Made by a program: the position numbers and the translations under genes
NCBI GenBank assembly: GCA_965230065.1
Contig: OZ245942.1
Coordinates: forward strand, 7,564,001-7,628,000
Origin: G965230065 sp965230065
Lineage (GTDB): Bacteria > Bacteroidota > Bacteroidia > Cytophagales > Cyclobacteriaceae
Direction: 5' to 3'
DNA length: 64,000 nt
Shown here: positions 1 to 9,218 of the stretch, piece after piece
Numbering within the stretch: position 1 is the first letter of the stretch
How the letters are laid out: each line of letters begins with the position of its first letter
Notes under the pieces: generated by a model
Told to the model about the DNA's origin: nothing
Databases searched by the model: none
What the model saw: the letters and a program-made list of their open reading frames with translations, nothing else

Positions 1-1551
1 CCTTATGCCGTAAAGGTTACTGTCAACGATAGCCTGCCTATCAATAATTTGGGTGAAATGACCTTTAGCATGAAAATAACAGCCTCCCAGCAGCCGGTAG
101 TTTGCACAACACCTTCAGACCTATCAGCTACTCCTAAAATTATCGGGGATACAGCAGGTGTTTTACTCACCTGGAAAGGTGATACTGCTGCACTCCAATA
201 TAAAGTACGGTACAGAAAACTAAACGCTGCCACCTGGGAAGAACTACAAACGCCCAATGGCAATGCGCAGCTTACGATAGAAAACCTGGCTTTTGATACT
301 AATTACGAATGGAGTGTACAAAGCCTTTGTGCTGAAAACGTAATGAGCGACACATCTGCTGTACAAACTTTTACAACTCCTGTAAAACCCACAGAAGTGT
401 GCGATGCTCCGCAAAACCTGAGTGCCGAAATAGTGAGTGTTGAAGATATGCCCAATGAAGCCGTCATCAGTTGGGATGTGGTTGCCGGTGCCGTAAGTTA
501 TGAAGTTGAATACAGCATAGATAGCATCAACTGGAACGCACTTACCACAACAGAAAGTACCGTAACATTGACAGAGCTTTCTAAAAATGCTGATTATCAT
601 GTGCATGTGCGTTCTGTTTGTACAGAAGATGGCACTACGGTATCCAACAATGTTTATACTACTTTTAATGCCGGAACATGGGGTCCTTCTGCTTGTGACG
701 CTCCTGAAAATGTTCTGGCAACTATCGTAAACAGTAATGGTGAGGCAAATACCGTAGTTATCAACTGGAATATTTTTTCCACTGCCATCCGTTACGAAGT
801 GGCATACAGCACTGACAGCGTGGAATGGACCGCCCTAACCACTACAGAAACTTCTGTAACCCTGAATGACTTGCTGCAAGACACAGATTATCATGTAGCT
901 GTACATTCAGTTTGCTCTGAAGATGGCAGCGTAGTTTCAGATGATGCCTACACTACTTTCAACATAGCATCTTCGGCAGAAGTATGTGAAATAGCAGAAA
1001 ACCTGGAGGTAGTAACCCAAACTCCTAAAGATAGCACGCTGGATATAACACTTGCATGGCAAGGTCCTGAGGGTGCAGCTTTTTATTACCTGCTTTATGC
1101 CGAAAAAGAAGCCAGTAAATGGGAGAAAATGAAAGTTACAAATGATACTACCTTACTGGAAAACCTGCTGCCTGAAACGACTTACCGTTGGGCTGTCATT
1201 ACCGGTTGCTCAGAAGATGAAACCCTGGTATCCGATACTTCTACAATTGCTGAATTCACAACAGATCCGGTAGATGTAGTTTCCGATATTGACGATGATC
1301 TGGTTGCTGTAACATTCAATGTGTATCCGGTGCCCTCACAGGGAAATTTTACGGTGGAACTTAAGCCCGAATATGCCACCACAGTACAGCTCTTTGTGTA
1401 CGATGTATTGGGTGCCCTCATTTATCAAAGTGAGGACAATACCCATGAATTCAAAAAGCAGGTGCATTTATCCGCACCCAGGCCCGGCGTTTACTTCGTG
1501 AAGCTGATCGTGGGAGAAGAGGTGTACAGTAAACGGGTTTTGATTCAGTAG
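1..1551 (+). CDS. Secreted FN3-repeat protein with T9SS C-terminal sorting domain (5' partial)
   Basis: The reading frame is open from base 1, so the gene begins upstream of the window and only its last 516 residues are seen. Four fibronectin type III-like repeats of about 95 residues follow each other, each opening with a Cys (for example CDAPQNLS and CDAPENVL). Repeats two and three are clearly a recent duplication. The last 75 residues (VYPVPSQGNF, then YDVLGALIY, then GVYFVKL and a basic end KRVLIQ) match the type A sorting domain used by the Bacteroidota type IX secretion system, so the product should be exported and attached to or released from the cell surface. The N-terminal catalytic or binding part, and therefore the function, lies outside the window. 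A strong hairpin terminator follows the stop codon. Confidence 0.9.
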   Translation, partial: PYAVKVTVNDSLPINNLGEMTFSMKITASQQPVVCTTPSDLSATPKIIGDTAGVLLTWKGDTAALQYKVRYRKLNAATWEELQTPNGNAQLTIENLAFDTNYEWSVQSLCAENVMSDTSAVQTFTTPVKPTEVCDAPQNLSAEIVSVEDMPNEAVISWDVVAGAVSYEVEYSIDSINWNALTTTESTVTLTELSKNADYHVHVRSVCTEDGTTVSNNVYTTFNAGTWGPSACDAPENVLATIVNSNGEANTVVINWNIFSTAIRYEVAYSTDSVEWTALTTTETSVTLNDLLQDTDYHVAVHSVCSEDGSVVSDDAYTTFNIASSAEVCEIAENLEVVTQTPKDSTLDITLAWQGPEGAAFYYLLYAEKEASKWEKMKVTNDTTLLENLLPETTYRWAVITGCSEDETLVSDTSTIAEFTTDPVDVVSDIDDDLVAVTFNVYPVPSQGNFTVELKPEYATTVQLFVYDVLGALIYQSEDNTHEFKKQVHLSAPRPGVYFVKLIVGEEVYSKRVLIQ

Positions 1552-1574
1552 ACACATAAAAAAATAGTAGGGAG

Positions 1575-1633
1575 CGGCAGTAGCAGCAGGCAGAATATAT
1601 ATCAACCTGTGCTACTGCCGAAGCTTTTTTTTC
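1575..1633 (+). terminator. Rho-independent terminator after the T9SS protein
   Basis: Perfect 11-bp stem CGGCAGTAGCA (1575-1585) with its complement at 1610-1620, extended by CAGG/CCTG, then AAGC and a run of eight T. It sits 24 bases after the stop codon. The stem carries a GGCAGTAGCAG repeat seen again near 38.25 kb. Confidence 0.75.
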
Positions 1634-1662
1634 AAAAACCTGGAAAAAGCTGCGATGAATCT

Positions 1663-1670
1663 TATTTTTG
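1663..1670 (+). promoter_or_regulatory. Bacteroidota -7 box TATTTTTG, four bases before the epimerase ATG
   Basis: TATTTTTG matches the TAnnTTTG consensus of the Bacteroidota housekeeping sigma factor. Only four bases separate it from the ATG at 1675, so the transcript start would fall at or next to the start codon. No clear -33 TTTG is seen at the usual spacing. Confidence 0.5.
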
Positions 1671-1674
1671 TTCT

Positions 1675-2742
1675 ATGAGCATCAAAGAAATCATCGTTAC
1701 AAAGGAAAACCTGAAGCTAACCCGGCCTTATGCGATTTCCTACAAAACCGTAGATACGGTAGAAAACTGCATTGTAGAAATCATCACTGAAGGCGGCTTA
1801 TCAGGCCTGGGTGCATCCAACCCCAGCAAACAGGTAGTGGGCGAAACAGTTGATGACACCCTGCAAATACTCACCGATGAAAACCTGGAATGGCTTATTG
1901 GGCGCGACATACGCGAAATGCCCCAGCTTTGCCATGAAGTATGCCAAAAGTTTCCCAACAACCCCGGTGCTTCTGTAGCTTTGGATGTTGCCTTGCATGA
2001 TCTTTTCTCGCAGTACCTGCAAGTGCCATTGGTATTTTACCTCGGACAAAAAATAAAATCACTTCCTACTTCTATCACCATCGGTATTAAAAATGTGCAG
2101 GAAACCCTGGAAGAAGCAGATGAATACATTGGCCGAGGCTTTAATGTGTTGAAAGTAAAGCTGGGTAAATCAATGGAAGAAGACCTGGAAAGAATAAAAA
2201 AACTGCGGGAAGCACACGGCAATGACATAACAATCAGAATAGATGCCAACCAGGGCTACAGCATGCTGGAAACCCAGGATTTTTACTACAATGCCCTTTC
2301 GTGCGACCTGGAACTGATAGAACAACCGATGAAAGCGGATGCATTGGGTGAAATGAAAAAGCTGCCTGCTGAAATACGGGAAATCATTGCTGCCGATGAG
2401 TCGCTCATCAGTCCTAAAAATGCTTTTCATCTGGCGGAGAAACCTGCAGCATGTGGTATTTTTAACATCAAACTCATGAAATGCGGAGGCATTACCCAGG
2501 CCCATGCCATCGCCACCATTGCCCAACATGCAGGCATCGATCTCATGTGGGGTTGCAACGACGAAAGCATCATCAGCATCACGGCCGCCCTACACGCTGC
2601 CTTTTCCTGCCCCCACACCAAATACATTGACCTTGATGGCAGCCTGGACCTTGCACAAGACGTGGTAAAGGGCGGGTTTACTCTCAAAAATGGCATGATG
2701 TCGCCTTTGGACAAGCCGGGGTTGGGTTTGGAAAAGATATGA
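1675..2742 (+). CDS. Dipeptide epimerase, enolase superfamily (L-Ala-D/L-Glu epimerase type)
   Basis: 355-residue protein of the mandelate racemase/muconate lactonizing group. Enolase-superfamily landmarks are in order: a capping N-terminal domain, the KVKLG catalytic lysine motif near residue 160, the metal ligands in RIDANQGY (about 190), IEQP (about 215) and ADES (about 240), and the opposite catalytic lysine in NIKLMKCGG (about 265). Family members epimerise L-Ala-D/L-Glu and related dipeptides released in murein recycling; substrate cannot be fixed here. I chose the ATG at 1675 (MSIKEIIV) because the longer frame from 1609 starts inside the upstream terminator hairpin and a -7 box sits just before 1675. 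Cytoplasmic, apparently a single-gene unit. Confidence 0.87.
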   Translation: MSIKEIIVTKENLKLTRPYAISYKTVDTVENCIVEIITEGGLSGLGASNPSKQVVGETVDDTLQILTDENLEWLIGRDIREMPQLCHEVCQKFPNNPGASVALDVALHDLFSQYLQVPLVFYLGQKIKSLPTSITIGIKNVQETLEEADEYIGRGFNVLKVKLGKSMEEDLERIKKLREAHGNDITIRIDANQGYSMLETQDFYYNALSCDLELIEQPMKADALGEMKKLPAEIREIIAADESLISPKNAFHLAEKPAACGIFNIKLMKCGGITQAHAIATIAQHAGIDLMWGCNDESIISITAALHAAFSCPHTKYIDLDGSLDLAQDVVKGGFTLKNGMMSPLDKPGLGLEKI

Positions 2743-2756
2743 TTGGAAAGAGTTTG

Positions 2757-2764
2757 TATATTTG
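2757..2764 (+). promoter_or_regulatory. -7 box TATATTTG, six bases before the AAA ATPase ATG
   Basis: TATATTTG fits TAnnTTTG exactly and ends six bases before ATG 2771, so the mRNA is likely leaderless or nearly so. The -33 element is not convincing. Confidence 0.5.
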
Positions 2765-2770
2765 CATTCC

Positions 2771-4435
2771 ATGTATATCAAAGAACTACACCTTCAAAAC
2801 TTCAAAAGGTTTACCGATTTAAAAATAAACCTAAGCGAATCTCCTGAGCCTTATAAGCTGGTATTATTGATTGGTGCTAATGGCAGTAGAAAATCTTCCG
2901 TTTTTGATGCTTTTGAAGCTCTTGCAATGTTCAGTAAAAACCATGGACGTAATTTAGATGACTATTTAACAGAGTATTATAAAAAAAAGCATGATCATGA
3001 ATTTAAAAAGCATGATCATGAATTTAATGTAAGTGTTTTATTTGAGGATGGCACACATGTTACTAGAACAGATAATACCTCAAATAATTTATATAATTTA
3101 CCATTAAACGCTCTCTATGGTAGAAGTAGCTTACGGCAACTCCCTCGCCTCACTCGTACTACATTAGGACAACAAACATTAGATATAAAAAATGATATAG
3201 ATCGGCCAAAAATTTATATAGAAAGAGATAAGCGATTTGAGAATGATTTAGAAGAAATAACTAAGAAAATATTCAAAGATTTTTATAAAACAGATAAAGA
3301 AAAGAGAGAAATAATCAGCAACTATATTGATCCTATCAATGAAGCTTTTCAACGGATATTTGGGGATAATGAAGCAACAATGCTCAAACTGATCTCTATT
3401 ATTCCTCCTCTTGATGGGAAAGTTGCTGAAATCCAATTTCAAAAAGGGAATTCTGAAATACACTACGACCTTCTTAGCAGCGGTGAAAAAGAGATTTTCA
3501 ATATTTTGATAAACCTTTTAAGTAGAAGAGGATACTATCAGGATACTGTCTACTTTTTTGACGAAATTGACCTTCACTTAAACACAAAACTACAATACCG
3601 CTTGCTTCAGGAAATTACTGAACATTGGATACCGGAGAATTGTCAGCTATGGACGGCCAGCCATTCATTGGGGTTTATTGACTATGCCAATGATTATGAA
3701 AAGGCCGCTATTATCGATTTTGATGATCTGGATTTTGATGTTCCGCAAGTGTTGTATCCTCAGCCTAAAAATAAGTTCGACGTTTTTGAAATAGCTGTAA
3801 GCCAGGAGTTTCTGGCAAAACTCTTTGAAGGCAAAAGCATCATTTTTGCTGAAAACACAGATGCTCCTTATTACAACAACCTAAAACTGAAAGACATCAT
3901 TTTCTTTACCGCCATTGACAAGAATGATGTGTTTTATAAATCCAAAAACACCAATTATCTGGGAATTATTGACAGGGATTTTCTTACCGATGAAGAAGTA
4001 AAACTCATCCGGGAAAAGTATTCCAATTTACATATCCTTGACCTTTACAGCATAGAGAATTATTTCTACCATCCCGAAAACCTGGAAGAATATTTTAAAA
4101 GTATTGGCAAAGAATTTAATAAAGATAATTATATACAGAACTTGGTTGCCGAGAAGAATGCCAAACGTGAAGATATTATTTTCGGTTTGCAGGGAGCACG
4201 CAGTAGCTATCCATTTTTTTTAGAGAATGAAAACGCAAAGCTTTTGAAAGAGTTTAAAAGCAATGCTAAGAAAGTAATGGAAATACTTCAAAGTGATACT
4301 TTTGAAGTGTTTTATAAAGTTTTCCCTGCAAAGGATTATGGAAAGACAATTCGGGAGCGACAAAACCTGAACAAAGAAACCCTTGCCCAAACTAATTGGT
4401 TCAGGAAATCTATTGAGAAAATTATTTTCTCTTAA
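2771..4435 (+). CDS. AAA ATPase with C-terminal DUF4435/TOPRIM-like domain
   Basis: 554-residue protein in the RecF/OLD-like ABC-ATPase group. The N-terminal part (MYIKELHLQNFKRF) is the usual beta strand before the P-loop. The P-loop at residues 35-43 reads GANGSRKSS, where the Gly before the invariant Lys is Arg (codon AGA, one transition from GGA). The ABC-signature-like LLSSGEKEIF, Walker B FFDEID near 265 and a switch His (ASHS, about 295) are present. From about 350, IIFAENTDAPYY and GIIDRDF look like the DUF4435 nuclease-like fold. Such proteins are often suspected in phage defence or DNA repair, but no partner gene is adjacent. Residues 71-85 hold a 7-residue tandem duplication. The gene is AT-rich compared with its neighbours, which suggests transfer. 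It overlaps the convergent ATPase gene by 14 bases. Start is ATG 2771; a TTG three codons earlier is less likely. Confidence 0.8.
   Translation: MYIKELHLQNFKRFTDLKINLSESPEPYKLVLLIGANGSRKSSVFDAFEALAMFSKNHGRNLDDYLTEYYKKKHDHEFKKHDHEFNVSVLFEDGTHVTRTDNTSNNLYNLPLNALYGRSSLRQLPRLTRTTLGQQTLDIKNDIDRPKIYIERDKRFENDLEEITKKIFKDFYKTDKEKREIISNYIDPINEAFQRIFGDNEATMLKLISIIPPLDGKVAEIQFQKGNSEIHYDLLSSGEKEIFNILINLLSRRGYYQDTVYFFDEIDLHLNTKLQYRLLQEITEHWIPENCQLWTASHSLGFIDYANDYEKAAIIDFDDLDFDVPQVLYPQPKNKFDVFEIAVSQEFLAKLFEGKSIIFAENTDAPYYNNLKLKDIIFFTAIDKNDVFYKSKNTNYLGIIDRDFLTDEEVKLIREKYSNLHILDLYSIENYFYHPENLEEYFKSIGKEFNKDNYIQNLVAEKNAKREDIIFGLQGARSSYPFFLENENAKLLKEFKSNAKKVMEILQSDTFEVFYKVFPAKDYGKTIRERQNLNKETLAQTNWFRKSIEKIIFS
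2984..3025 (+). repeat. Exact 21-bp tandem duplication inside the AAA ATPase gene
   Basis: The unit starting AAAAAGCATGATCATG occupies 2984-3004 and 3005-3025 without a mismatch, doubling the peptide KKHDHEF. It contains the palindrome CATGATCATG. Confidence 0.9.
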
Positions 4436-7052
4436 ACACTTTCACCAAAATACTCTTTAGTGTAAAAGATGTAATAATCAGTGCTACAATGGCTACGCCA
4501 ATACCAGCCAGTTCCCTCAGGGAAAGAGCTTCAACACTGAATACATTCTGGAAAAATGGCACATACAGCAATATTGCCTGCAAAATAATGCTGCCCCCCA
4601 TGGCAACCCACACCCAGCGGTTGGTAAACAGTTTCACATCAAAATAACTGCGCACGGCCATCAACAGTACAAACTCAGAAAGTACCAGAAAAGTAAAAAC
4701 GGTGGTTTGTGCCAATATTTTCTGTTCCCCTCCTGTGCCTCCTGCCCACCAAAATAATGAGAGTGCAAAAATGGTTGATAAAACAGCCAAACCACAAACC
4801 AGTATCAACTCTGGTTTGGGCAGGATATTTTCTGAACTTTCTTTGGGTTTTCTTTTCATTACATCCTCACCATAAGGATCCACCGCCAATGCCAGGGCAG
4901 GCGCGCCATCTGAAACCAGATTAATCCACAACAGCATAATGGCTGTCAGGGGCAAATCCCAGCCGAGAACAACGGCGAAAAAGATGATGAGTACTTCCGA
5001 CAAGTTTCCGGAAAGCAGGTGCATGATGGCTTTCTGGATATTATCATAAATGCCCCGGCCTTCCTTTACAGCATTTACGATGTTGGTAAATGAATCGTCA
5101 ATGAGCACAAAGTCGGAGGCCTCTTTGGCCACATCGGTGCCTGAGCCTACGGCTACACCTATGTCAGCTTTTTTAAGGGCAGGGGCATCATTTACGCCAT
5201 CGCCGGTCATGGCTACCACCTGTCCCTGTTTTTGTAAAGAAGCAATGATTTTCTGCTTATGTTCGGGCACCACACGGGCAAAGAGATTGGTACTATTTTG
5301 CAAATGTTTTTCCAGTTCATTGTCAGGCATATTGCCCAAATCAGAGCCAGTAAGCACTTCTCCGGTAATACCCACGTTTTCACCAATGGCTTTAGCAGTT
5401 TCTTTATAATCACCCGTAATCATGATCACGCGTATTCCTGCTTCGGTCGCTGTTTTTATTGAATCAATCACCTCTTCCCGGGGTGGGTCAATCATGGCCT
5501 GCAAGCCTACGAACGTGAGGTTTTCTTCATTAAAAGCTTCTTCATTGTCTATTTCCTTAAAGGCAAAAGCCAATACCCGCAGTGCTTTCAAAGAATAATC
5601 ATTGATTTTGCTTTTGATTTCTTCTTTAAGGCTTTCGGTAAGTTCTACTTTTTCTTTACCACGTAAAGCATGGGTACACACGTCCAGAATCTGGTCGGGG
5701 GCACCTTTGGTATAGACATATAAGTTCTCTTCTTTCCGGATTAGTACGCTCATGCGCTTTCTGTCGGAGTTGAAAGGGATTTCATCTACCCGTTCCACTT
5801 CTTTTTCTACCTTGGCTTTGAGGGCGGAAACCAGCACGGCTGCTTCGGTAGGATCGCCTGAGGCTACCCATTCTTCTTCTTTTTCGCCAACAGAGGAATT
5901 ATTACAATATTTTCCAATTTCAAAGAGCAGGGCATCGGCCGACCCTTTAATTTCTCCTTCCGGCTTATACCCAATGCCTTCTACATCGGCTTCATCGTCC
6001 AAGGTCCAGGCTTTTTGTACAGTCATCTGGTTTTGGGTAAGCGTACCTGTTTTATCAGAGCAAATCACATTGCAGGAGCCCAGGGTTTCTACGGAAGCCA
6101 GCTTGCGCACCAATGCTTTTTGCGCCAATAATTTCTTCACACCTATGCTCAGGGCGATGGTAACCACGGCAGGTAAGCCTGAAGGTACAGCCGCCACTGC
6201 CAGGGCTACGGCTACCAGCAGGGCATCCAAAAGGATATCCCAGGAAAACCCGTTGGCAAGGTATTCTTTAATGCCAATAACCAGCAGCACCACCACACAA
6301 ATACCGATGACAAAAAAGCCCAGTTTCTTGCCAAACTTTTCCAGTCGTTTTTGCAGGGGCGTGAGTTGCTGTTCGGCAGTTTGTACCATTTCGGTAATGC
6401 GCCCGATCTCGGTTTCCATACCAGTGCGGACTACTACGGCAGTGGCGGTGCCTCCCTGTACGGTGGTAGAAGAAAAAACCATATTCTTCTGGTCGCCAAT
6501 TTGGGCATCTTCTTCAATGGGTTTGGCATGTTTTTCAACGCCCAGGCTTTCGCCAGTGAGGGCAGATTCTTCCACTTTCAGTTCAGTGGCTTTGACGATG
6601 CGGGCATCGGCGGGTATTTTATCACCTGCTTCCAGGAAAATCACATCGCCTTTTACCAGTTCTTTGGCATCTATTTCCTGCTTTTTTCCGTCCCGCTTCA
6701 CTTTTGTTTTGATAGAGCTACTTAGCTCCTTCAGCGCATTCAGCGACTGGTGGGCACTCAATTCCTGATAATAGCCAATCAATGCATTGGCAATGAGTAT
6801 GAGTGCAATTACGATGGCATCGGGATATTCTTGCAGTATTACCGACAATACCACCGCAAACAGCATGATATAGATGATGAAAGATTTGAACTGAGCCAGG
6901 AAAAGCTTCAGCTTGTTGATCTGGGTTTCAGTCTTCAGCTCATTCGCCCCGTCTTTTTCCAGGCGTTGTTGTGCTTCCTGAGATGACAGTCCGTCTTCAG
7001 ATGTACCCAGTTCTTCTAAGGTAGTTTCAGTTGGTTGTTGATAGTATTCCAC
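4422..7052 (-). CDS. P-type (type II) cation-transporting ATPase
   Basis: 876-residue inner-membrane ion pump of the SERCA/PMR1-like group. Seen in order: N-terminal cation-ATPase domain, first membrane pair (about 50-100), actuator motif TGES at 166-169, phosphorylation motif DKTGTLT at 333-339, nucleotide domain, TGDGVNDAP hinge, and six C-terminal membrane segments. M5 keeps the Asn/Glu pair (GNLSEV) and M6 keeps NLVSDG, which are Ca2+ ligands in SERCA. M4 reads PSGLP at 290-294 instead of the common PEGLP, so the site-II Glu is replaced by Ser. Ion specificity is therefore uncertain: Ca2+ is the family default. Start is GTG; no better in-frame ATG lies upstream. It converges on and overlaps the AAA ATPase gene by 14 bases. 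Confidence 0.9.
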   Translation of the reverse strand: MEYYQQPTETTLEELGTSEDGLSSQEAQQRLEKDGANELKTETQINKLKLFLAQFKSFIIYIMLFAVVLSVILQEYPDAIVIALILIANALIGYYQELSAHQSLNALKELSSSIKTKVKRDGKKQEIDAKELVKGDVIFLEAGDKIPADARIVKATELKVEESALTGESLGVEKHAKPIEEDAQIGDQKNMVFSSTTVQGGTATAVVVRTGMETEIGRITEMVQTAEQQLTPLQKRLEKFGKKLGFFVIGICVVVLLVIGIKEYLANGFSWDILLDALLVAVALAVAAVPSGLPAVVTIALSIGVKKLLAQKALVRKLASVETLGSCNVICSDKTGTLTQNQMTVQKAWTLDDEADVEGIGYKPEGEIKGSADALLFEIGKYCNNSSVGEKEEEWVASGDPTEAAVLVSALKAKVEKEVERVDEIPFNSDRKRMSVLIRKEENLYVYTKGAPDQILDVCTHALRGKEKVELTESLKEEIKSKINDYSLKALRVLAFAFKEIDNEEAFNEENLTFVGLQAMIDPPREEVIDSIKTATEAGIRVIMITGDYKETAKAIGENVGITGEVLTGSDLGNMPDNELEKHLQNSTNLFARVVPEHKQKIIASLQKQGQVVAMTGDGVNDAPALKKADIGVAVGSGTDVAKEASDFVLIDDSFTNIVNAVKEGRGIYDNIQKAIMHLLSGNLSEVLIIFFAVVLGWDLPLTAIMLLWINLVSDGAPALALAVDPYGEDVMKRKPKESSENILPKPELILVCGLAVLSTIFALSLFWWAGGTGGEQKILAQTTVFTFLVLSEFVLLMAVRSYFDVKLFTNRWVWVAMGGSIILQAILLYVPFFQNVFSVEALSLRELAGIGVAIVALIITSFTLKSILVKVFKRK

Positions 7053-7296
7053 GTATGCGCAGTATTAGGTTCAATATTTTTGCGCGACTTGAAGGGTTAC
7101 GTTAAAGTATACCGTGCAGTTGGGCAAAATGTTGCATATTATCTTTTCTGCAGGAATATATAAACCGGGAAGCCACCGGGGCGAAACACGGCGGCTAATT
7201 AGTCACACGCTACCGGAAGCCTTCTGCAAAGAGACTTCCAGCATGCATAATGAAAATTTACTGCATCGCTTGAAAACGACTCCCACGCACTGCACG

Positions 7297-8964
7297 TTAA
7301 TCGGTGTCTATCTTCACATCCTTAAACATGAACGGATTGTCACTGACTCTCAGGGGCTTGCCACTGGCAGTGGTCACATCCCTGAGAATAACTTTCTCGG
7401 TTTTGACATAGGGAAACTTCTCCTCGTAAGAATCGTCGGTCATTTCTGGGTTGAAATTTGCGAAAATAGCAGGCCCCTGGTAATCTTCCGGATGATTGGA
7501 GTCATCAATATGAAGATTTTCAATGATAATCCGTTCCGGCATATAACAGGTGTAGCCGAAATCATGCTGGCCGGAATAAGATCCGCTTATCAGGGCGGCA
7601 CTGGTTTTCCTCCCGCCTGCGGGCACGAAAGTGCAGTTGCGGATAATGAATTCTCCCTGCCATGTACTTCCATAATCACGGCGCAAGTTGATGAGGCTCC
7701 TACCACGGATGGTGGAGTTCTCCACGGTAAAAGTCCCGGTGCCAATGGCATTGATACCCATATGGCCCAGGGTTGAGTTACGGATGGTGGCATTGGCTAC
7801 ACCCATGTGGGCATCGAAGCGGGAAAGGGTACAATTGTCATAAAGAAGATTTTTGCAGTAGTTAGAACCCAGGATCCCCCAATAGGTGCGGTCATTGATG
7901 TCATTGGTCTGGCTGCAATTCACGAATGATACGTTAAGGGCACGGTTGACCGAAAGGTCGTAAGTGCCCATGGAGACGGGCTTCCCTGCCGAGCCGATGG
8001 TACGGTATGTCTTGTGTCCGGTCAATACGGTGTTCTTAACAGTTACATAGGCACAGTCACGAATATTGATGAAGCCACCATAGGGTGCACCATGGTCTCC
8101 TTCGCCCGTAATGTGGTGTTCCAGGCTATCAACAATAACATTGGAGCGCCTGATCGCAATGTTACGGCTATAATAGGTGTACTTCGCTTCAGCTTTATTG
8201 GCAATTGTGGTAAAACGTCCTCCGGTGATGTTCAGCGTATCCTCATCAATGGGAAGGGCGGTGATATCCGTGATTTGATCGAAGTCCCAGATGATCGGAG
8301 CATCCATATCCACATTGCCGTTTTCATCAACCACAAAGATATCTGTTTGCGGTGATCCATCGTTTTGGTTCAGCCCATAGCGGATATAGCGCCTTACATG
8401 GGAATTGGTAACCGTGATCAGACAGGCTCCGGGCAGGGAGGTGTCAATTTTCTCCTGATTCCTTTTGAGTGAAGCGATCCCCTCAAGATTGAAAGGTTGC
8501 AGGCTGGAACTGACCATGAAAACAGATGCATTCCGGTTTTCTACTTCGGTATCGTCAATGATGAAGGCCGCCGTACCAAAATCGGTATCGGTCTGGATGA
8601 CCGCTGTGCGTTCCTTGCCTCCAATGTAGTAAGTAGCCCCCTCGTCTGCTTTCACCAGAAGGTCGTGCTGATTGGCAAACGCATGGGTTGCAGCGATAGC
8701 GTCTATGTCATCGGTTTTGCCGTCGCCTTTGGCACCGAAGTCACTATAGCGGACCCACCCATCGGTTTTAAACTTTTGAACATCCTTTGGGGATACATTT
8801 ACAAGTAATTCCCCATTTTCATTTGTGCGTACCTGGGTTTTCTTTTTTTTGGATGTGATCACTACATCTTCGAGTGAGCCTTTATTTTGGCCCTGTGCCA
8901 CCATTACACAGGTTAATAAGAAGAACAATTGGGCGGCATTCCGCAAGAGCAAATATTTCATCAT
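7297..8964 (-). CDS. Secreted right-handed beta-helix protein (pectate-lyase-3 superfamily)
   Basis: 555 residues with an N-terminal signal peptide ending near VMVAQGQ. After a short linker, VRYSDFGAKGDGKTDD marks the start of the pectate lyase superfamily beta-helix also found in GH28-like and phage tailspike proteins, and the rest is built from short strand-turn repeats with many Asn and Gly. Catalytic residues cannot be assigned, so it could be a polysaccharide lyase, a glycosidase or a binding protein. It stands alone between the P-type ATPase and the metal cluster. A 13-bp inverted repeat lies 48-94 bases upstream of the start, a possible operator. Two ATGs (8964, 8961) are equally plausible. 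Confidence 0.8.
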   Translation of the reverse strand: MMKYLLLRNAAQLFFLLTCVMVAQGQNKGSLEDVVITSKKKKTQVRTNENGELLVNVSPKDVQKFKTDGWVRYSDFGAKGDGKTDDIDAIAATHAFANQHDLLVKADEGATYYIGGKERTAVIQTDTDFGTAAFIIDDTEVENRNASVFMVSSSLQPFNLEGIASLKRNQEKIDTSLPGACLITVTNSHVRRYIRYGLNQNDGSPQTDIFVVDENGNVDMDAPIIWDFDQITDITALPIDEDTLNITGGRFTTIANKAEAKYTYYSRNIAIRRSNVIVDSLEHHITGEGDHGAPYGGFINIRDCAYVTVKNTVLTGHKTYRTIGSAGKPVSMGTYDLSVNRALNVSFVNCSQTNDINDRTYWGILGSNYCKNLLYDNCTLSRFDAHMGVANATIRNSTLGHMGINAIGTGTFTVENSTIRGRSLINLRRDYGSTWQGEFIIRNCTFVPAGGRKTSAALISGSYSGQHDFGYTCYMPERIIIENLHIDDSNHPEDYQGPAIFANFNPEMTDDSYEEKFPYVKTEKVILRDVTTASGKPLRVSDNPFMFKDVKIDTD

Positions 8965-9011
8965 AAGCGTGTTTTAATAATTAAAAACAGATAAGATTGT
9001 TAGTATAGAAA

Positions 9012-9058
9012 GTTTATGCGTAAAGCTCAGCACAAACTGGCAATTTTTACGCATAAAC
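9012..9058. promoter_or_regulatory. 13-bp inverted repeat, candidate operator upstream of the beta-helix gene
   Basis: GTTTATGCGTAAA at 9012-9024 is repeated as its exact complement at 9046-9058. Each arm contains the near-dyad TTTAYGCRTAAA, as expected for two dimer sites. It sits just upstream of the minus-strand beta-helix gene and could also influence the plus-strand gene at 9219. Confidence 0.45.
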
Positions 9059-9204
9059 GCAAAAAACATTCGGTTCTAAGAATGCATTTTCGGTGGCTCG
9101 GCTGACATTATGACCTAACAACGCTTTTTCAGTTCTTTATAAATTTGGCGTCAGGCACACTCCTTTTAGTGATCAGCTTTAGTTCATTTTTATCACAACT
9201 TGCT

Positions 9205-9212
9205 TATCTTTG
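9205..9212 (+). promoter_or_regulatory. -7 box TATCTTTG, six bases before the DUF6660 ATG
   Basis: TATCTTTG matches TAnnTTTG and ends six bases before ATG 9219, the same geometry as at 2757-2764. This implies a very short or absent 5' leader. Confidence 0.5.
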
Positions 9213-9218
9213 TACCAC

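Noticed and set aside
2771..4435. A Septu, Gabija or retron effector operon
   Set aside because: The AAA-DUF4435 gene has no HNH, UvrD or reverse-transcriptase partner on either side.
5752..6768. A 338-codon open frame on the plus strand
   Set aside because: It lies opposite the P-type ATPase gene, is extremely Ser/Thr/Ala-rich and has no family features; it is a shadow of the real gene.
7114..7776. A 220-codon plus-strand frame
   Set aside because: Most of it is antisense to the beta-helix gene and shows no domain.
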